DNA of 64,000 nucleotides from Catellatospora citrea (GTDB lineage Bacteria; Actinomycetota; Actinomycetes; Mycobacteriales; Micromonosporaceae): NCBI RefSeq assembly GCF_003610235.1, contig NZ_RAPR01000001.1, positions 620,001 to 684,000 of the forward strand, read 5' to 3'. Shown piece by piece: positions 1 to 9,029 of this stretch (position 1 is its first letter; each line of letters starts with the position of its first letter). The notes under the pieces were generated by a model. It saw only the letters and a program-made list of their open reading frames with translations, ran no database searches and was not told where the DNA came from. The position numbers and the translations under genes were made by a program.

Positions 1-2006
1 TTGCCCGCCGTCGGATCGAAGCCCTTGTCGCCATTCTGAGACAGGGTCGAGGTGATCGACGGCTGCGGCACCGGCGTGCTGAGCACGTTGAGGGCCTGCG
101 AGCTGCTGTCGACCTGGCCGTCACTGGCAACGGCCCACCACGTGTAGGTCTCACCCCACGCCAGCTTGCCCGACGGCACGACCCAGCGGCGGGAACTGGT
201 CGCCCCCGATTCGGCGATCTTGGCACCGGTCTTGTCGAACACCTGGAAGTTGAACGAGATCGTCTTCGGGAACGCGTCCGGGTCCTGCCCGGAGACCAGC
301 AGTTCAGGGGTCAGGGTGGGCGACTGGTAGCCGTGCGGCGGGTATTGCGCGTCCACCTGCGGCGACACGTTCAGGGCGTAGGTCAGCTCAAGGATGGCCT
401 TGTGCTCGCCGGAGTTGTAGTTGGCGGCCGTGAACCGCTTCCAGCCCGCCGGGTCGGTCTCCGAGGCGGTCAGTGCCAGGCCGTAGTTGCGCCCGCCGGT
501 CGACCAGTCGTTGAACGTGCCCGGGTTGAGGCTGACCCACCAGTCCTTGCCCACGTCTCGGTTGGCGCTGGTGTTGGTGCAGGCCGGATAGTTGTCGGTG
601 ATGTTAAGGGTGCCGATGGCGTTGCTGCGCGACGGCCCAGGCAGCGTGCTGGTGCTGAGGTTCGCGACGGACCACAGATCGAGCACCTTGTGTACGTATA
701 CCGGCAGGTGCGCGGTGCAGTTCCAGGACCAGGTGTGGAAAAGTCTGAGCTTGGCCGAGGTGATCCGCTTACCCAGGAACCCGTCGTCGTCGAACTCGTC
801 GAACGCGATGAACGAGCGCGCGGGCGACTCGTTGTCGTAGCCGACGGCCAGCGAGTGGCCGTTCTGCGTCGAGGAGTCGGTGCTGCTGTCGTTGTCAACG
901 AACACATCAGCCGTGGTGCCTGTCGTCGCGGTCGGGTCGACCCGCACCGGGTACACGCGAGCCGGGTCGCGCAACCATGCCGCGTCCGCGGTCACCCGCA
1001 GCGCCTGGCCCCCCGGCGTGTCCACCAACTCATACGTGATCTTGTCGGAAGAGGTCCGCTCGCCCGTGGGCAGTTCGACGTGGGAGTCCTCCATCCGGCC
1101 GCGGGGAAACCATGCGACAGCCTTGCCGCTGGCGTCCAGCAGCGCCACGTAGCCATCGTCCTCGAGGCGCGGCGTCAGACCGTCCAGGTGCAGCGGGTAC
1201 AGCCACGAGTTCGGCGCGTCCGGCGACGCCAGGACCATCGTCTCCTCGACACCGGACTCGAATGTGCGCAGCTCGAGATCGGTCTGGGGCAGCACCCCGC
1301 GGTAGGTCGCCAGCGAGCCGTCCACCACCGGTGTCACGTCCGCGGCGTCGGCAAGGTCATAGCCGAGCTTCTGTCCGCCCGGCAGCGTCATCGACACCAG
1401 CGCGGTACCTGCGTCACGACCGCCCCGGCCCCGGCCGGCCAGCGAGACAGCCAGCGAGTTGGCCGTCATGTGCAGTCGGCCGTCCGGCCGCCGCTGCAGG
1501 CCGGTCTTGATGGGCTGCCACGTCCCATCAGCGGCGCGGAAGTTCACGGGTCCGGCGGCCAACCGCCGGGTCACCGTGCCGTCGGCGTTCTGGAAGACGT
1601 CCGAGCTGCGGCCGGACCGCTCGGGCAGCCGCCTGCTCGTCGCCGGATCGAACTTCCCACCGATCGGCGGGGTCGTTGTCGGCTTGCGGATCTGCTCGGG
1701 CAGCACGTCCTCCGGCAGCGCGCCCGGGGCGTGCCCCGGCGCGCGACCGGAGCCGCCGTTCGCCCTCGTCGCCGAGCTCGGCGCGTCATGGCTGCGACCG
1801 GCCGCGCCGTTGAGTTCGTGCCCCGACAGGCCGAACAGTGCATCACCCGCCCACGCTGGCTGGTGCGGCAGCCAGGACCACAGCCACGACAGCGGGAACT
1901 CGCCGTTAGCGGGGACCACACCCGCAGGAACCGCGAACGTCAGACCGAACAGCACAGCAGTGACGAACGCGACCCGACGCAAGACGCGCACAGCCGACCG
2001 ACCCAT
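1..2006 (-). CDS. secreted DNRLRE-domain protein, N-terminal part (runs off the left edge)
   Basis: About 668 codons are open on the minus strand and the frame continues past base 1, so this is the N-terminal portion of a larger protein. The ATG at 2006 follows a GGGGAGGAG ribosome site 7 bases upstream. Residues 7-25 form a basic, hydrophobic export signal or anchor. A Gly/Ser/Pro-rich linker follows. Residues about 365-545 (VFVDNDSS... to ...ILELTYALN) have the pattern of a DNRLRE domain, a beta-rich secreted adhesion-like fold. From about 546 onward a fibronectin-like segment begins with prolines and the motif YTWWAVAS. In actinobacteria such N-termini usually belong to very large wall-associated RHS/YD-repeat or polymorphic-toxin proteins; that C-terminal part is not in the window, so the toxin role is inference. 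The BMP-like gene lies just upstream on the same strand. Confidence 0.8.
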   Translation of the reverse strand, partial: MGRSAVRVLRRVAFVTAVLFGLTFAVPAGVVPANGEFPLSWLWSWLPHQPAWAGDALFGLSGHELNGAAGRSHDAPSSATRANGGSGRAPGHAPGALPEDVLPEQIRKPTTTPPIGGKFDPATSRRLPERSGRSSDVFQNADGTVTRRLAAGPVNFRAADGTWQPIKTGLQRRPDGRLHMTANSLAVSLAGRGRGGRDAGTALVSMTLPGGQKLGYDLADAADVTPVVDGSLATYRGVLPQTDLELRTFESGVEETMVLASPDAPNSWLYPLHLDGLTPRLEDDGYVALLDASGKAVAWFPRGRMEDSHVELPTGERTSSDKITYELVDTPGGQALRVTADAAWLRDPARVYPVRVDPTATTGTTADVFVDNDSSTDSSTQNGHSLAVGYDNESPARSFIAFDEFDDDGFLGKRITSAKLRLFHTWSWNCTAHLPVYVHKVLDLWSVANLSTSTLPGPSRSNAIGTLNITDNYPACTNTSANRDVGKDWWVSLNPGTFNDWSTGGRNYGLALTASETDPAGWKRFTAANYNSGEHKAILELTYALNVSPQVDAQYPPHGYQSPTLTPELLVSGQDPDAFPKTISFNFQVFDKTGAKIAESGATSSRRWVVPSGKLAWGETYTWWAVASDGQVDSSSQALNVLSTPVPQPSITSTLSQNGDKGFDPTAG

Positions 2007-2079
2007 GACTGGGCTCCTCCCCGTGGTAAACCGGGGAGATCATTTATGTTCCGCTTCGTCGGGTCAATAGCGATCTTTG

Positions 2080-2646
2080 TTATTGCTGGCCAGCGCCCGT
2101 TTCGTCAATTACGGCAGTACGGACTGCAGCCCGCGAAAGCTCCAGAACGGACACGTTCGCCTTCGCCTCCGGTAGTGCTGCCGCGAACACCACGAATCGC
2201 ACATCGGCATGTGCGGAGGCGTTGTCCCGCACCGCCGCGCGCGGCGCCTCGCCCACCGCGAACACCATCGAGCACCGGCTCTGCACCTGGCTGTTGAGAT
2301 AGCCGCGCGCGTTCTCCACGGTCTGCTCGCCGTCGACCGCGAGGTACTGGACCCGGACCAGTGCCTCCACGGACGCCTCCTGCATACCCGACCACACAAG
2401 AGCTGCATCGGGGCTGCTTAGGCCCTTGTCGTCGGTCAACAGGCATGCCACCACGTCGCGGTACTGCCGGGAGTTCGGTGGCTCAGACTCAGGCCACAGC
2501 GCCCAGGTCAGACCAGCGACGAGAACAGCCGCGGCGATGCCCGCGGCGCCCCAACGTGCGGGCGTCATCCCCCGACGTACTGAATTCGCGACATGACCAC
2601 TCCGCAAGTCGGCCCCCAACCAGCTCTTCATGCCACGACGAGTCAC
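2080..2646 (-). CDS. membrane-anchored protein resembling a degenerate BMP-type solute-binding protein
   Basis: This 188-residue protein has one hydrophobic segment at about 33-50, followed by an extracytoplasmic domain. The stretch VACLLTDDKGLSSPDAALVW, then GMQEAS and NARGYL, recalls the ligand-binding N-lobe of BMP-family ABC substrate-binding proteins. Those proteins are usually about 330-360 residues long, so only about one lobe is present. No lipobox is visible. The start is uncertain: a GTG at 2646, ATG codons at codons 6 and 27, and no strong ribosome site for any of them. The stop lies 73 bases before the DNRLRE gene on the same strand, so co-transcription is possible. Transport is unlikely with this length; ligand sensing is speculative. 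Confidence 0.6.
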   Translation of the reverse strand: MTRRGMKSWLGADLRSGHVANSVRRGMTPARWGAAGIAAAVLVAGLTWALWPESEPPNSRQYRDVVACLLTDDKGLSSPDAALVWSGMQEASVEALVRVQYLAVDGEQTVENARGYLNSQVQSRCSMVFAVGEAPRAAVRDNASAHADVRFVVFAAALPEAKANVSVLELSRAAVRTAVIDETGAGQQ

Positions 2647-3279
2647 GGCGAGCAGATTACGTTGTGCCCAGCCGCGACGCGAGATGCGGACACCATTCAG
2701 ATTGCCTGATCAGACCCAGAGAGCGTCCGGCGGACGACTGCGCCGCCCCACCACGACCGCAAGCGGGCGGCGGGCTGGATCACGCATGCGTCCTGTCGGC
2801 GGACAGCGCCAGCTGGGCGCGGTGTCCGTGCTCGCCGATGCCGACGACGCCCACATGGGGCAGATCGACCTGCGCATGTCCGGTCACCAGGCGAGCAGAG
2901 GTGCGGAGGTTGGATCATGTACATAGAGAGCACACCGGGGCGAGTTGAACTCCCACTGCATCATCAGGATTGCGATTGAGCTTTGGCTGCGCTGAGATGG
3001 CAACACAACACGCGAGAATACACATCGGTGGGTGAGCCGCCTACGTCAGCGAGGCCGTCGAGAACGTTCCACCTGGCTCGACAGGCCCGATCCGTCGTCT
3101 CCCGTCGCGGGTCACGTCAATGGGCGTCGCCTGGCAGTAGCGACCACGGTGACGAGATGCTGGCCGACGTCCCGCGCATCGACGCCCACGATGAGATCGC
3201 GACTGTCATCTGCTAGCGGGTCGCCATCGCGTTCGCCGGACCCGCCACAGCAGTCCGACCACGCACCCGAAACCTGGGA
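2647..3279. other. intergenic region without a supported gene
   Basis: I see no coding frame here with a convincing start, ribosome site and protein pattern. The region lies between the start of the BMP-like gene and the stop of the BTAD regulator and is slightly less GC-rich than its surroundings. No tRNA, long hairpin or palindromic operator was recognised. Confidence 0.4.
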
Positions 3280-5025
3280 TCAAGGGGTGAGTTCGGCAGC
3301 CAGGGCCGGGTTGGCGATGTCGGATGCCATGGCGCGGGCACGGGCCAGATGCTGCCCGCCTTCGACGCGGCCGCGGTGGATCAGCGCCCGGACGGTGAGC
3401 TCGCGCATGGTTCCCGCACCGGCCACGCGTTCCAACTCGTCGAGCAGCTCGGCGCCTTCCCGGGACCCGAGGGTGAGCCGGGCGGTCAGGTCGATGAGGC
3501 GCGCTCTCGGCCACAGATACCAGGGGGCGGCGGCAAGACCGGTACGGCACCAGGTCAGCGCATCGCGTCCTTCGTACAGCGCGAGGGTGGCCTGTGCGTG
3601 GGCGACGACGGCGACCCAGCACTGGTCGCCGGACTCGACGGTCTGGACCCACGCGTAGTCGAGCAGCTCGTGTGCTGTCGCGGCGTCGCCCACGGCCACC
3701 GCCGCCTCGGCGCGCAGGGCCTGCGGAAACGGGGTGAACGCGGTCCAGCGTTCGGCCCGGATGTGGCCCAGCGCCTCATCGAGCACGTGGGCGGCCTGGG
3801 CGGCTTCGCCCCGGAGCAGCCGCACCCGTCCGATCATCGCCTGCGACCAGGCGAGCTGCCGTCGGTTGCCGCAGCGGCGGGCCGCGTCGGTGGATGCGCC
3901 GAGCACGATGAGGGCTTCGTCGTATGCGCCGGCGTCGCTGAGGCTCATGCCGCGCACGCCGAGAATCCGCGCGGCTTCGGCCTCGGTCGGGCACCACGCT
4001 TCGGCCAGGCCGAGCCAGTGCTCGACCTCGGATCGGTGTCCTGCCTGGACGGCGAGGAACGCGAGTTCCCGGCAGGCGGCGGCGCCAGTGGCGGGGTCGC
4101 CACCGCGGTGGGCGTGCACGAGTGCCTGGTGCAACAGCGTGGTGACGTCGCCGCCCCGGCCGCCGTCGGCGTGGATGAGCGCGGAGGCGAGGGCAAGGCG
4201 GGCCTGGCCGGACAGCTGCTGATCGGTGTCGGCCACCCCCGCCACGGCACGGCGCAGCTGGCTGATCCCGGTCGCCACGGAACCCGCGGACAGCGACGAA
4301 TCGGCGAGGTCGAGCAGTGACCGCACCGCGGCGGCGCTGACCGCAGGCTCGACCGGCGCCCAGGCGGCCGCGGCGGCGACGGCCGCGGGCACCTCGGCGC
4401 CGAGTTCCCGGCGGTACAGGTCGGCGCATCGGGCGAGGTGGGCGCTTGCTGCCGCCCGGTCACCGGAGCGCGTCAGGCTGGAGACGAGCACCGCGTGCAG
4501 GTCGTCGTTGAACCGGTCGCTTTCCAAGGCCTGTACCGCGATCAGTGCCGCCGCTTCCGGCTGCCCGCCGGTCAACAGTTCGACCGACCGGCGGTAGGCC
4601 AGGGCGCGGCAGTCCGCGGCGAGCCGTCGCCGTTCGACGCCGAGCCAGGTGTCGAAGGCGGGCGAGTCGTCGAAGCTGAGGCCTTCCAGCAGCTCGCCGT
4701 GCAGTACGTCGGCCGGGCCGGGGGCGGTCAGTCCCATGATGTCGATGGACACGTCGTGTTCGGTGGCGAGGGTCAGCGGGTCGCGGCCGACCGTCACCCG
4801 CCCGCCGAGCGCGCGGCGCATCTCGGCCAGGTTCCATCGGAGCGCGCCGCGTGGGTCTTCGGCGTGCTCGAACAGCATCGACACCAGGCGCTGCCTGCTC
4901 GGCGGGCGCTCGGCCAGGGCCAGGTACGCCAGCAGCCCCCAGGCCTTGTGGCCGCGCGGACCGCCGACCGCCACACCGTCCTGGACGATCTGCGGCCGAC
5001 CGAGCAGGCGGACCAGGGTCGTCAC
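3280..5025 (-). CDS. BTAD-domain transcriptional regulator with C-terminal TPR-like region
   Basis: The 581-residue protein begins MTTLVRLLGRPQIVQDG and has an OmpR-like winged helix at about 1-90, including LLAYLALAERPPSRQRLVSM. A bacterial transcriptional activation domain follows at about 95-240, typical of SARP/AfsR-like activators. The rest is alpha-helical, alanine-rich and looks like TPR repeats; there is no NB-ARC P-loop. The GTG start overlaps the TGA of the upstream methyltransferase gene by four bases (GTGA), so the two are translationally coupled. Proteins of this type bind direct repeats and activate small operons; the target is unknown. The coupled enzyme and the tandem repeat at 6527-6549 suggest autoregulation (inference). 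Confidence 0.85.
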   Translation of the reverse strand: MTTLVRLLGRPQIVQDGVAVGGPRGHKAWGLLAYLALAERPPSRQRLVSMLFEHAEDPRGALRWNLAEMRRALGGRVTVGRDPLTLATEHDVSIDIMGLTAPGPADVLHGELLEGLSFDDSPAFDTWLGVERRRLAADCRALAYRRSVELLTGGQPEAAALIAVQALESDRFNDDLHAVLVSSLTRSGDRAAASAHLARCADLYRRELGAEVPAAVAAAAAWAPVEPAVSAAAVRSLLDLADSSLSAGSVATGISQLRRAVAGVADTDQQLSGQARLALASALIHADGGRGGDVTTLLHQALVHAHRGGDPATGAAACRELAFLAVQAGHRSEVEHWLGLAEAWCPTEAEAARILGVRGMSLSDAGAYDEALIVLGASTDAARRCGNRRQLAWSQAMIGRVRLLRGEAAQAAHVLDEALGHIRAERWTAFTPFPQALRAEAAVAVGDAATAHELLDYAWVQTVESGDQCWVAVVAHAQATLALYEGRDALTWCRTGLAAAPWYLWPRARLIDLTARLTLGSREGAELLDELERVAGAGTMRELTVRALIHRGRVEGGQHLARARAMASDIANPALAAELTP

Positions 5026-6479
5026 GGGCTGTCCGGTGCCGCCACGGGCGCGGGTGCGCGGCCGAACGTCACGGCTTCGAGCACCGCCTCGGGTGCGCTG
5101 GTCCGCAACTGCCAGTCGGGGACGGCGCCGAGCGCGTCGTTGACGGTGGAGAACGCGACCCGCAGCGCGACATACGCCGTGATCGCCAGGATCTGCGCCT
5201 CGTCGTAGCCTGCCTCCCGCAGCGGCTGCACGTCAGGGGCGATGGTGGCGTTCGGGTCGGCGGCGACCCGGCGGGCCCACCCGGCCAGCGCCCGCTCCCT
5301 GGCATCCAGAAGGCTGTCGTCTCCGGCGAGAACCCCCGCACTGACCTGCGTGGATGCCGCCGCCGCCAGCTTGGCTCCCCACGCCAGCGAGCAGTAGGAG
5401 TCGCCCAGCGTCGACGTCGCCGCGGTGACCAGGATGCCTCGGTCGCGCACGCTCAGGCCGGCGGTCCTGGTGACATGGCCGAGGGCTTTGAACAGCAACT
5501 CCATCGCCTCGGTGTCGTGGGCCCACAGCCGCGTGGCGTTCATGACGTACCCTAACTCGCCCTTGTCGTCGGCGTAGGCCGCGCTGGCCCCGGCGCTCAG
5601 CTGCGCCGGCTCGGCGAGGAACGACGACGCACCGCCCGACGGCGCCGGAGCCCGGGCGATGAAACCGACGAGGTTGATCTCGGCTCTCAGCGGCAGCCCG
5701 TCGCGGGCGTGCTCCGCGGCCAGCTGCGCCGCATCGTGCAGGAAGCGCTGCTCGCCTATGGTCTGGATCGCCTCGTATCCCGGACCCGTGCAGGCCATGG
5801 CCCGCGCGTACGACTCGGGATCGGCGAACTCCCAGACGAACGGAACATCCACCCGCCGGACGGCCTCGAACCCGTGGGCGGTCAGCAGTCGCTCACCGAC
5901 GCCGGGTTTGCCCAGGCTGTTCATCGCGGCCTGATGGGTGACCTGGGACGCGTCGGCCCACAGGAACGGCCGCAGTGCCCAGGCCCCGGGTGAGGCCTTG
6001 ACGTGGCCCCAGACGGTCATCCCCAGCAGCCCACCGGGCCGCAGCACCCGCCGCACCTCGTCGAGGACTTCGGGCGTGGTGCCCCAGATCCCGCGGAAGC
6101 TGGTCACCACGTCGAACACGCCGTCTGCCCAGGGAAGGGCACGCATGTCGCCGACCCTGAGGTCGGCCCCGCTGCTGCGGTCACGGGCGACCGCGACCAG
6201 CCGCGCGGACGCGTCGATGCCGGCCGTCGTCGCTCCCCGCGCGGTGGCGAGTTCGACCGCCAGGCCCGCGCCGCAGGCGACGTCCAGCAGGCGCGTGCCG
6301 CCGCCGACCTTGAGGTGCTGGTGCATCGTGACGTACTCGCGGATGTTCTGCGGCTCGTGCAGGGTCGCGGCGTCGGCGGCCTTGCGGCCCCAGCCCTCGT
6401 CGGGCAGCTTCCACTGCGGCACGGTGCCGCCCGGGACGGTCATGCCCGGCTGCGCTGGTAGCTCGGCTCGCGTCGTCAT
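5022..6479 (-). CDS. fusion protein: class I SAM methyltransferase plus carboxymuconolactone-decarboxylase-like domain
   Basis: The N-terminal half is a SAM-dependent methyltransferase: motif I LLDVACGAG lies at 64-72, followed by GIDAS, VGDMRALPW and a post-motif VLRPGGLLGM. Residues about 305-475 look like an AhpD/carboxymuconolactone-decarboxylase helical domain (LFKALGHVTRTAGLSVRDRG, then SYCSLAWG). The single Cys363 lacks the second Cys and the His of the CxxC...H peroxidase centre, so peroxidase activity is doubtful. The ATG at 6479 follows GAGGTGGAGT. The two domains are normally separate proteins; here they are one reading frame, coupled to the BTAD regulator. Substrate unknown; small-molecule methylation is likely. 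Confidence 0.8.
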   Translation of the reverse strand: MTTRAELPAQPGMTVPGGTVPQWKLPDEGWGRKAADAATLHEPQNIREYVTMHQHLKVGGGTRLLDVACGAGLAVELATARGATTAGIDASARLVAVARDRSSGADLRVGDMRALPWADGVFDVVTSFRGIWGTTPEVLDEVRRVLRPGGLLGMTVWGHVKASPGAWALRPFLWADASQVTHQAAMNSLGKPGVGERLLTAHGFEAVRRVDVPFVWEFADPESYARAMACTGPGYEAIQTIGEQRFLHDAAQLAAEHARDGLPLRAEINLVGFIARAPAPSGGASSFLAEPAQLSAGASAAYADDKGELGYVMNATRLWAHDTEAMELLFKALGHVTRTAGLSVRDRGILVTAATSTLGDSYCSLAWGAKLAAAASTQVSAGVLAGDDSLLDARERALAGWARRVAADPNATIAPDVQPLREAGYDEAQILAITAYVALRVAFSTVNDALGAVPDWQLRTSAPEAVLEAVTFGRAPAPVAAPDSP

Positions 6480-6526
6480 ACTCCACCTCGTCAGGTCCCG
6501 TCAGTGGGTTCCACGATCACGCGGCG

Positions 6527-6549
6527 CCGTGTGACGCACCGTGTGACGC
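6527..6549. promoter_or_regulatory. tandem direct repeat upstream of the methyltransferase/BTAD operon
   Basis: The 11-mer CCGTGTGACGC occurs twice in a row (6527-6537 and 6539-6549) with a 12-base period, 48-70 bases upstream of the operon's ATG at 6479. SARP/BTAD activators are known to bind heptamer-like direct repeats near -35 regions, so this is a candidate site for the regulator encoded by the same operon. Binding is inference. Confidence 0.45.
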
Positions 6550-6738
6550 GAACCGTTCGCCACATGCGGCGGGATCCAGTGCGGAAATGGCAAGTCAGCT
6601 GGCATTGGACAGAACAGATCACGGGTTTGCCAGAACCGGCTGAGCGTCAGACTCGAGGCCACGAGATCGTCGGTGCGACACCGCCGCGTTGCAGCGCCGG
6701 GCTTCGCATCCTCGTGTTGCATGGCAAGCTCGTGTCCC

Positions 6739-7317
6739 ATGATCGACGATTTTGCGAAGGACTTCCTGCACGGCAGGCTCAAGGTGATCCGCGAGACGCT
6801 GGTCTGGAAGCTCGACGGCCTGTCCGAGTACGACGTCCGTCGTCCCTTGACAGCGACGGGGACCAACCTCCTTGGCCTCGTGAAGCACATGGCGACCCTG
6901 GAGGCCTGGAATTTCGGTGAGGTCTTCGGCCGCCCGTCTCCGGAGCCGCTGGGGCGATGGCAGGACGCGGACGGCGGCGACCTTTGGGCGACCCCGGACG
7001 AGACCCGCGCAGAGATCATCGACTTCTATCAGCGTGCTTGGGGGCACGCGGACGCGACGATCAACGAGCTCGCCCTCGACGCGCCTGGCCACGTGCCGTG
7101 GTGGTCGTGGTCCGACGTCAAGCTGATCAACATCATGGTCCACGTCCTTCAGGAGACCACCCGGCATGCCGGGCATGCCGACATCCTGCGCGAGCAGATC
7201 GATGGCCGGACCGGACTGAGGGCCGGGTACGAGGAGCAGATCGACACCGCGGCCCGCGAGGCGTACTGGGCGAAGATCGAGCAGGCTGCGCAGGCAGCTG
7301 CCGACGGTGCCGCATAA
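6739..7317 (+). CDS. DinB/DUF664-family protein
   Basis: The 192-residue protein starts MIDDFAKDFLHGRLKVIRET and has the four-helix-bundle pattern of the DinB/DUF664 family. His residues that may coordinate a metal are in LGLVKHMATLE, IMVHVLQETTRHAGHADILRE and nearby. The family includes putative thiol-dependent metalloenzymes related to the maleylpyruvate isomerase and bacillithiol/mycothiol transferase fold; the substrate of this member is unknown. The ATG at 6739 is the family-typical start. An in-frame ATG at 6721 would add six residues, and neither has a strong ribosome site. It stands alone, divergent from the methyltransferase operon. Confidence 0.82.
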   Translation: MIDDFAKDFLHGRLKVIRETLVWKLDGLSEYDVRRPLTATGTNLLGLVKHMATLEAWNFGEVFGRPSPEPLGRWQDADGGDLWATPDETRAEIIDFYQRAWGHADATINELALDAPGHVPWWSWSDVKLINIMVHVLQETTRHAGHADILREQIDGRTGLRAGYEEQIDTAAREAYWAKIEQAAQAAADGAA

Positions 7318-7783
7318 GGCGCTCCGACCGCGTTGACGAGGTGCACACCGCCGCTGTCGATGCAGCCCATCGAGCACGCAGCAGGACCCCTCGTCGACCA
7401 CCCAGCGGGCGGCGGTAGACGCGAATGGACAATCGCCCAGGAAGTCGCTGATGCTGCAAGCGTTGTGCGAGGGCAACCGAGTGCTGTCGCTCGGGCGATC
7501 GGGCGCGGATCGAGCTTTCCGCCTTGGCGAGCAGAGGTCGCGCCGGCCACGCCTGCCATCGAGTGTCATGCGTGTTATCGCCACAGCGCCGGCGGCGTGG
7601 CGTCGCCGAGGCAGGCCGCCAAGCTGGCGTTCCTCGGCCGTTCGGTCACCGACGAACTGCCAGGTGGGGTAGCGCGGCCTCAGGCGTTCAGGTAACGTCC
7701 GCGCTCACCAACGGCGGCCCGCAGAGCCTCCAGGCGTCAACCGAAAACTCTGCGGGACCGCTACACCCCTTTAAGGAGATCCG
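7318..7783. other. intergenic region before the secreted-protein gene
   Basis: No supported gene is visible. The last bases contain the AAGGAG ribosome site (about 7773-7778) of the next gene. Upstream promoter elements for that gene must lie here, but I could not single out a convincing pair of boxes. Confidence 0.4.
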
Positions 7784-8407
7784 ATGAGTGTATCTCGTCG
7801 AACGCTGCGTGCACGAGGTATGGCTGCGGTGACGGCGATGGCCGGCATGCTGCTGGCCGTCGCCGCAAGTCCGGCGAATGCGGGCGATTCGGGCTGGCCC
7901 ACCAAGGACCAGGTCCCGATCCCGGCCGCGGCGCCGCCCCTGGGCGAGGACCCCACGCCCAACCCGCGAGCCGTCTACTGCGAGCCGGGCGAATACGTGT
8001 ACTCGATGACGAACACCACCAACACGTTCGACACGAAGTACGCCACCTCCGTCATCAACACGACGAACAGTGCGAAGAGCTTCAAGTTCACCGCGACGAC
8101 GACCGGCACCACCACCTACACGGTGTCGATTTCAGTGTCCGCGGAGCTCAAGGCAGGCATCTTCGCCAAGATCGCGGCGACGATCAACGGCGGCGTCTCC
8201 CAGGCCAACACCACCAGCTACGGAGCCGAGGTCAGCGGCACGGTCGACCCGCACACCACGCTGTACGGCGACTACGGCAACTGGAAAGAGAACGTGACCT
8301 GGAAGTCGCACTACACGTACAGCAACTGCAGCACCGCCAACGAGAAGGCCGGCAGCGCCTACGCCCCCTACCGTGAGGCGTGGAAGCTGTGGGAGGTCGC
8401 GAACTAG
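7784..8407 (+). CDS. secreted beta-rich protein, possibly aerolysin/ETX-MTX2-like
   Basis: The 207-residue protein has a clear Sec signal peptide (basic start, hydrophobic core, ANA at 31-33). A strong AAGGAG site precedes the ATG. From about residue 68 the mature chain is dominated by alternating Thr/Ser and hydrophobic residues (SFKFTATTTGTTTYTVSISV), then a Gly/Ala-rich segment AGIFAKIAATINGGVSQANT, then HTTLYGDYG. Long Ser/Thr-rich beta strands around an amphipathic hairpin are typical of aerolysin/epsilon-toxin type pore formers. The match is one of pattern only, and the chain is short for that class. Two cysteines (in YCEPGE and SNCSTAN) could form a disulfide. Function otherwise unknown. 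Confidence 0.7.
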   Translation: MSVSRRTLRARGMAAVTAMAGMLLAVAASPANAGDSGWPTKDQVPIPAAAPPLGEDPTPNPRAVYCEPGEYVYSMTNTTNTFDTKYATSVINTTNSAKSFKFTATTTGTTTYTVSISVSAELKAGIFAKIAATINGGVSQANTTSYGAEVSGTVDPHTTLYGDYGNWKENVTWKSHYTYSNCSTANEKAGSAYAPYREAWKLWEVAN

Positions 8408-8507
8408 TCCACCGGGCACACCCGCACCGCGGCCGGCACCGCAGTCTCCGGACCAGCGTGTCGGCCGCGGAGCGGCCCCATCAGCAACACAGTCAACGAG
8501 GTTCAAC

Positions 8508-8966
8508 ATGCACAGACTCCTGGTCGGCGCCACACTCGCTGCGGCGATCCTCGGCGCCGCGTCCGGATGCACCGACGAGCCCGGACGCCCGGACCCCGTC
8601 GCACCACCCACCGCGTCCCCGGCCCCGACGGCGCCCACGCCGACGGCCACGGCCTCCGGCGCGACCGGCGACCTGCGCCAGTGGCTGCCCGACAACCGGG
8701 TGATCCTGGTGGAGCCGATCTCCGGCGACGCCGACACCATTTTGCCCGCCTTCTCCACCGACCAGGGCGAGTTCACGATCTACTTCACCTGCACCGGCAC
8801 CGGCACGCTGGCACTGCTGGTCAACGACAACGATCCGGCGACCTACCCCTGTAACGGCGTGCGCAACACCGTCGCGGTGTACACCGAGGTGAAGGGCCCG
8901 CAGACCGTCAAGCTCGATGTGACCGGAAGCGGCAGCTGGCAGCTTGCCGTCACCAAGGCCGCGTAG
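8508..8966 (+). CDS. small exported lipoprotein
   Basis: The 152-residue protein starts MHRLLVGATLAAAILGAASG with Cys21 as the likely lipidated residue (lipobox ASGC). A Pro/Thr/Ala linker at about 30-52 is followed by a compact domain with two Cys residues (YFTCTGTG and TYPCNG) and ends KLDVTGSGSWQLAV. The ending suggests a small beta-sandwich. The gene lies 100 bases after the secreted protein on the same strand and may share its transcript. No family recognised. Confidence 0.72.
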   Translation: MHRLLVGATLAAAILGAASGCTDEPGRPDPVAPPTASPAPTAPTPTATASGATGDLRQWLPDNRVILVEPISGDADTILPAFSTDQGEFTIYFTCTGTGTLALLVNDNDPATYPCNGVRNTVAVYTEVKGPQTVKLDVTGSGSWQLAVTKAA

Positions 8967-8986
8967 CAAAGCGACCGGCACCGAAG

Positions 8987-9029
8987 GTCACACTGTGGTC
9001 AGCGCCCTCGGGCCTGGCCACAGTGTCAC
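8987..9029. terminator. bidirectional hairpin between convergent genes
   Basis: Arms 8987-9000 and 9016-9029 pair over 14 positions with two mismatches (core ACACTGTGG / CCACAGTGT), with a 15-base loop. There is no T-tract. The hairpin lies between the lipoprotein stop at 8966 and the stop of the convergent gene at 9026, so it is placed to end both transcripts. Confidence 0.6.

Noticed and set aside
333..2297. Plus-strand 654-codon frame over the DNRLRE gene
   Set aside because: The minus-strand frame has a signal peptide, a ribosome site and the DNRLRE pattern; the plus frame has none.
2647..3279. Short open frames between the BMP-like and BTAD genes
   Set aside because: No ribosome sites, no family patterns and low-complexity Arg/Pro composition.
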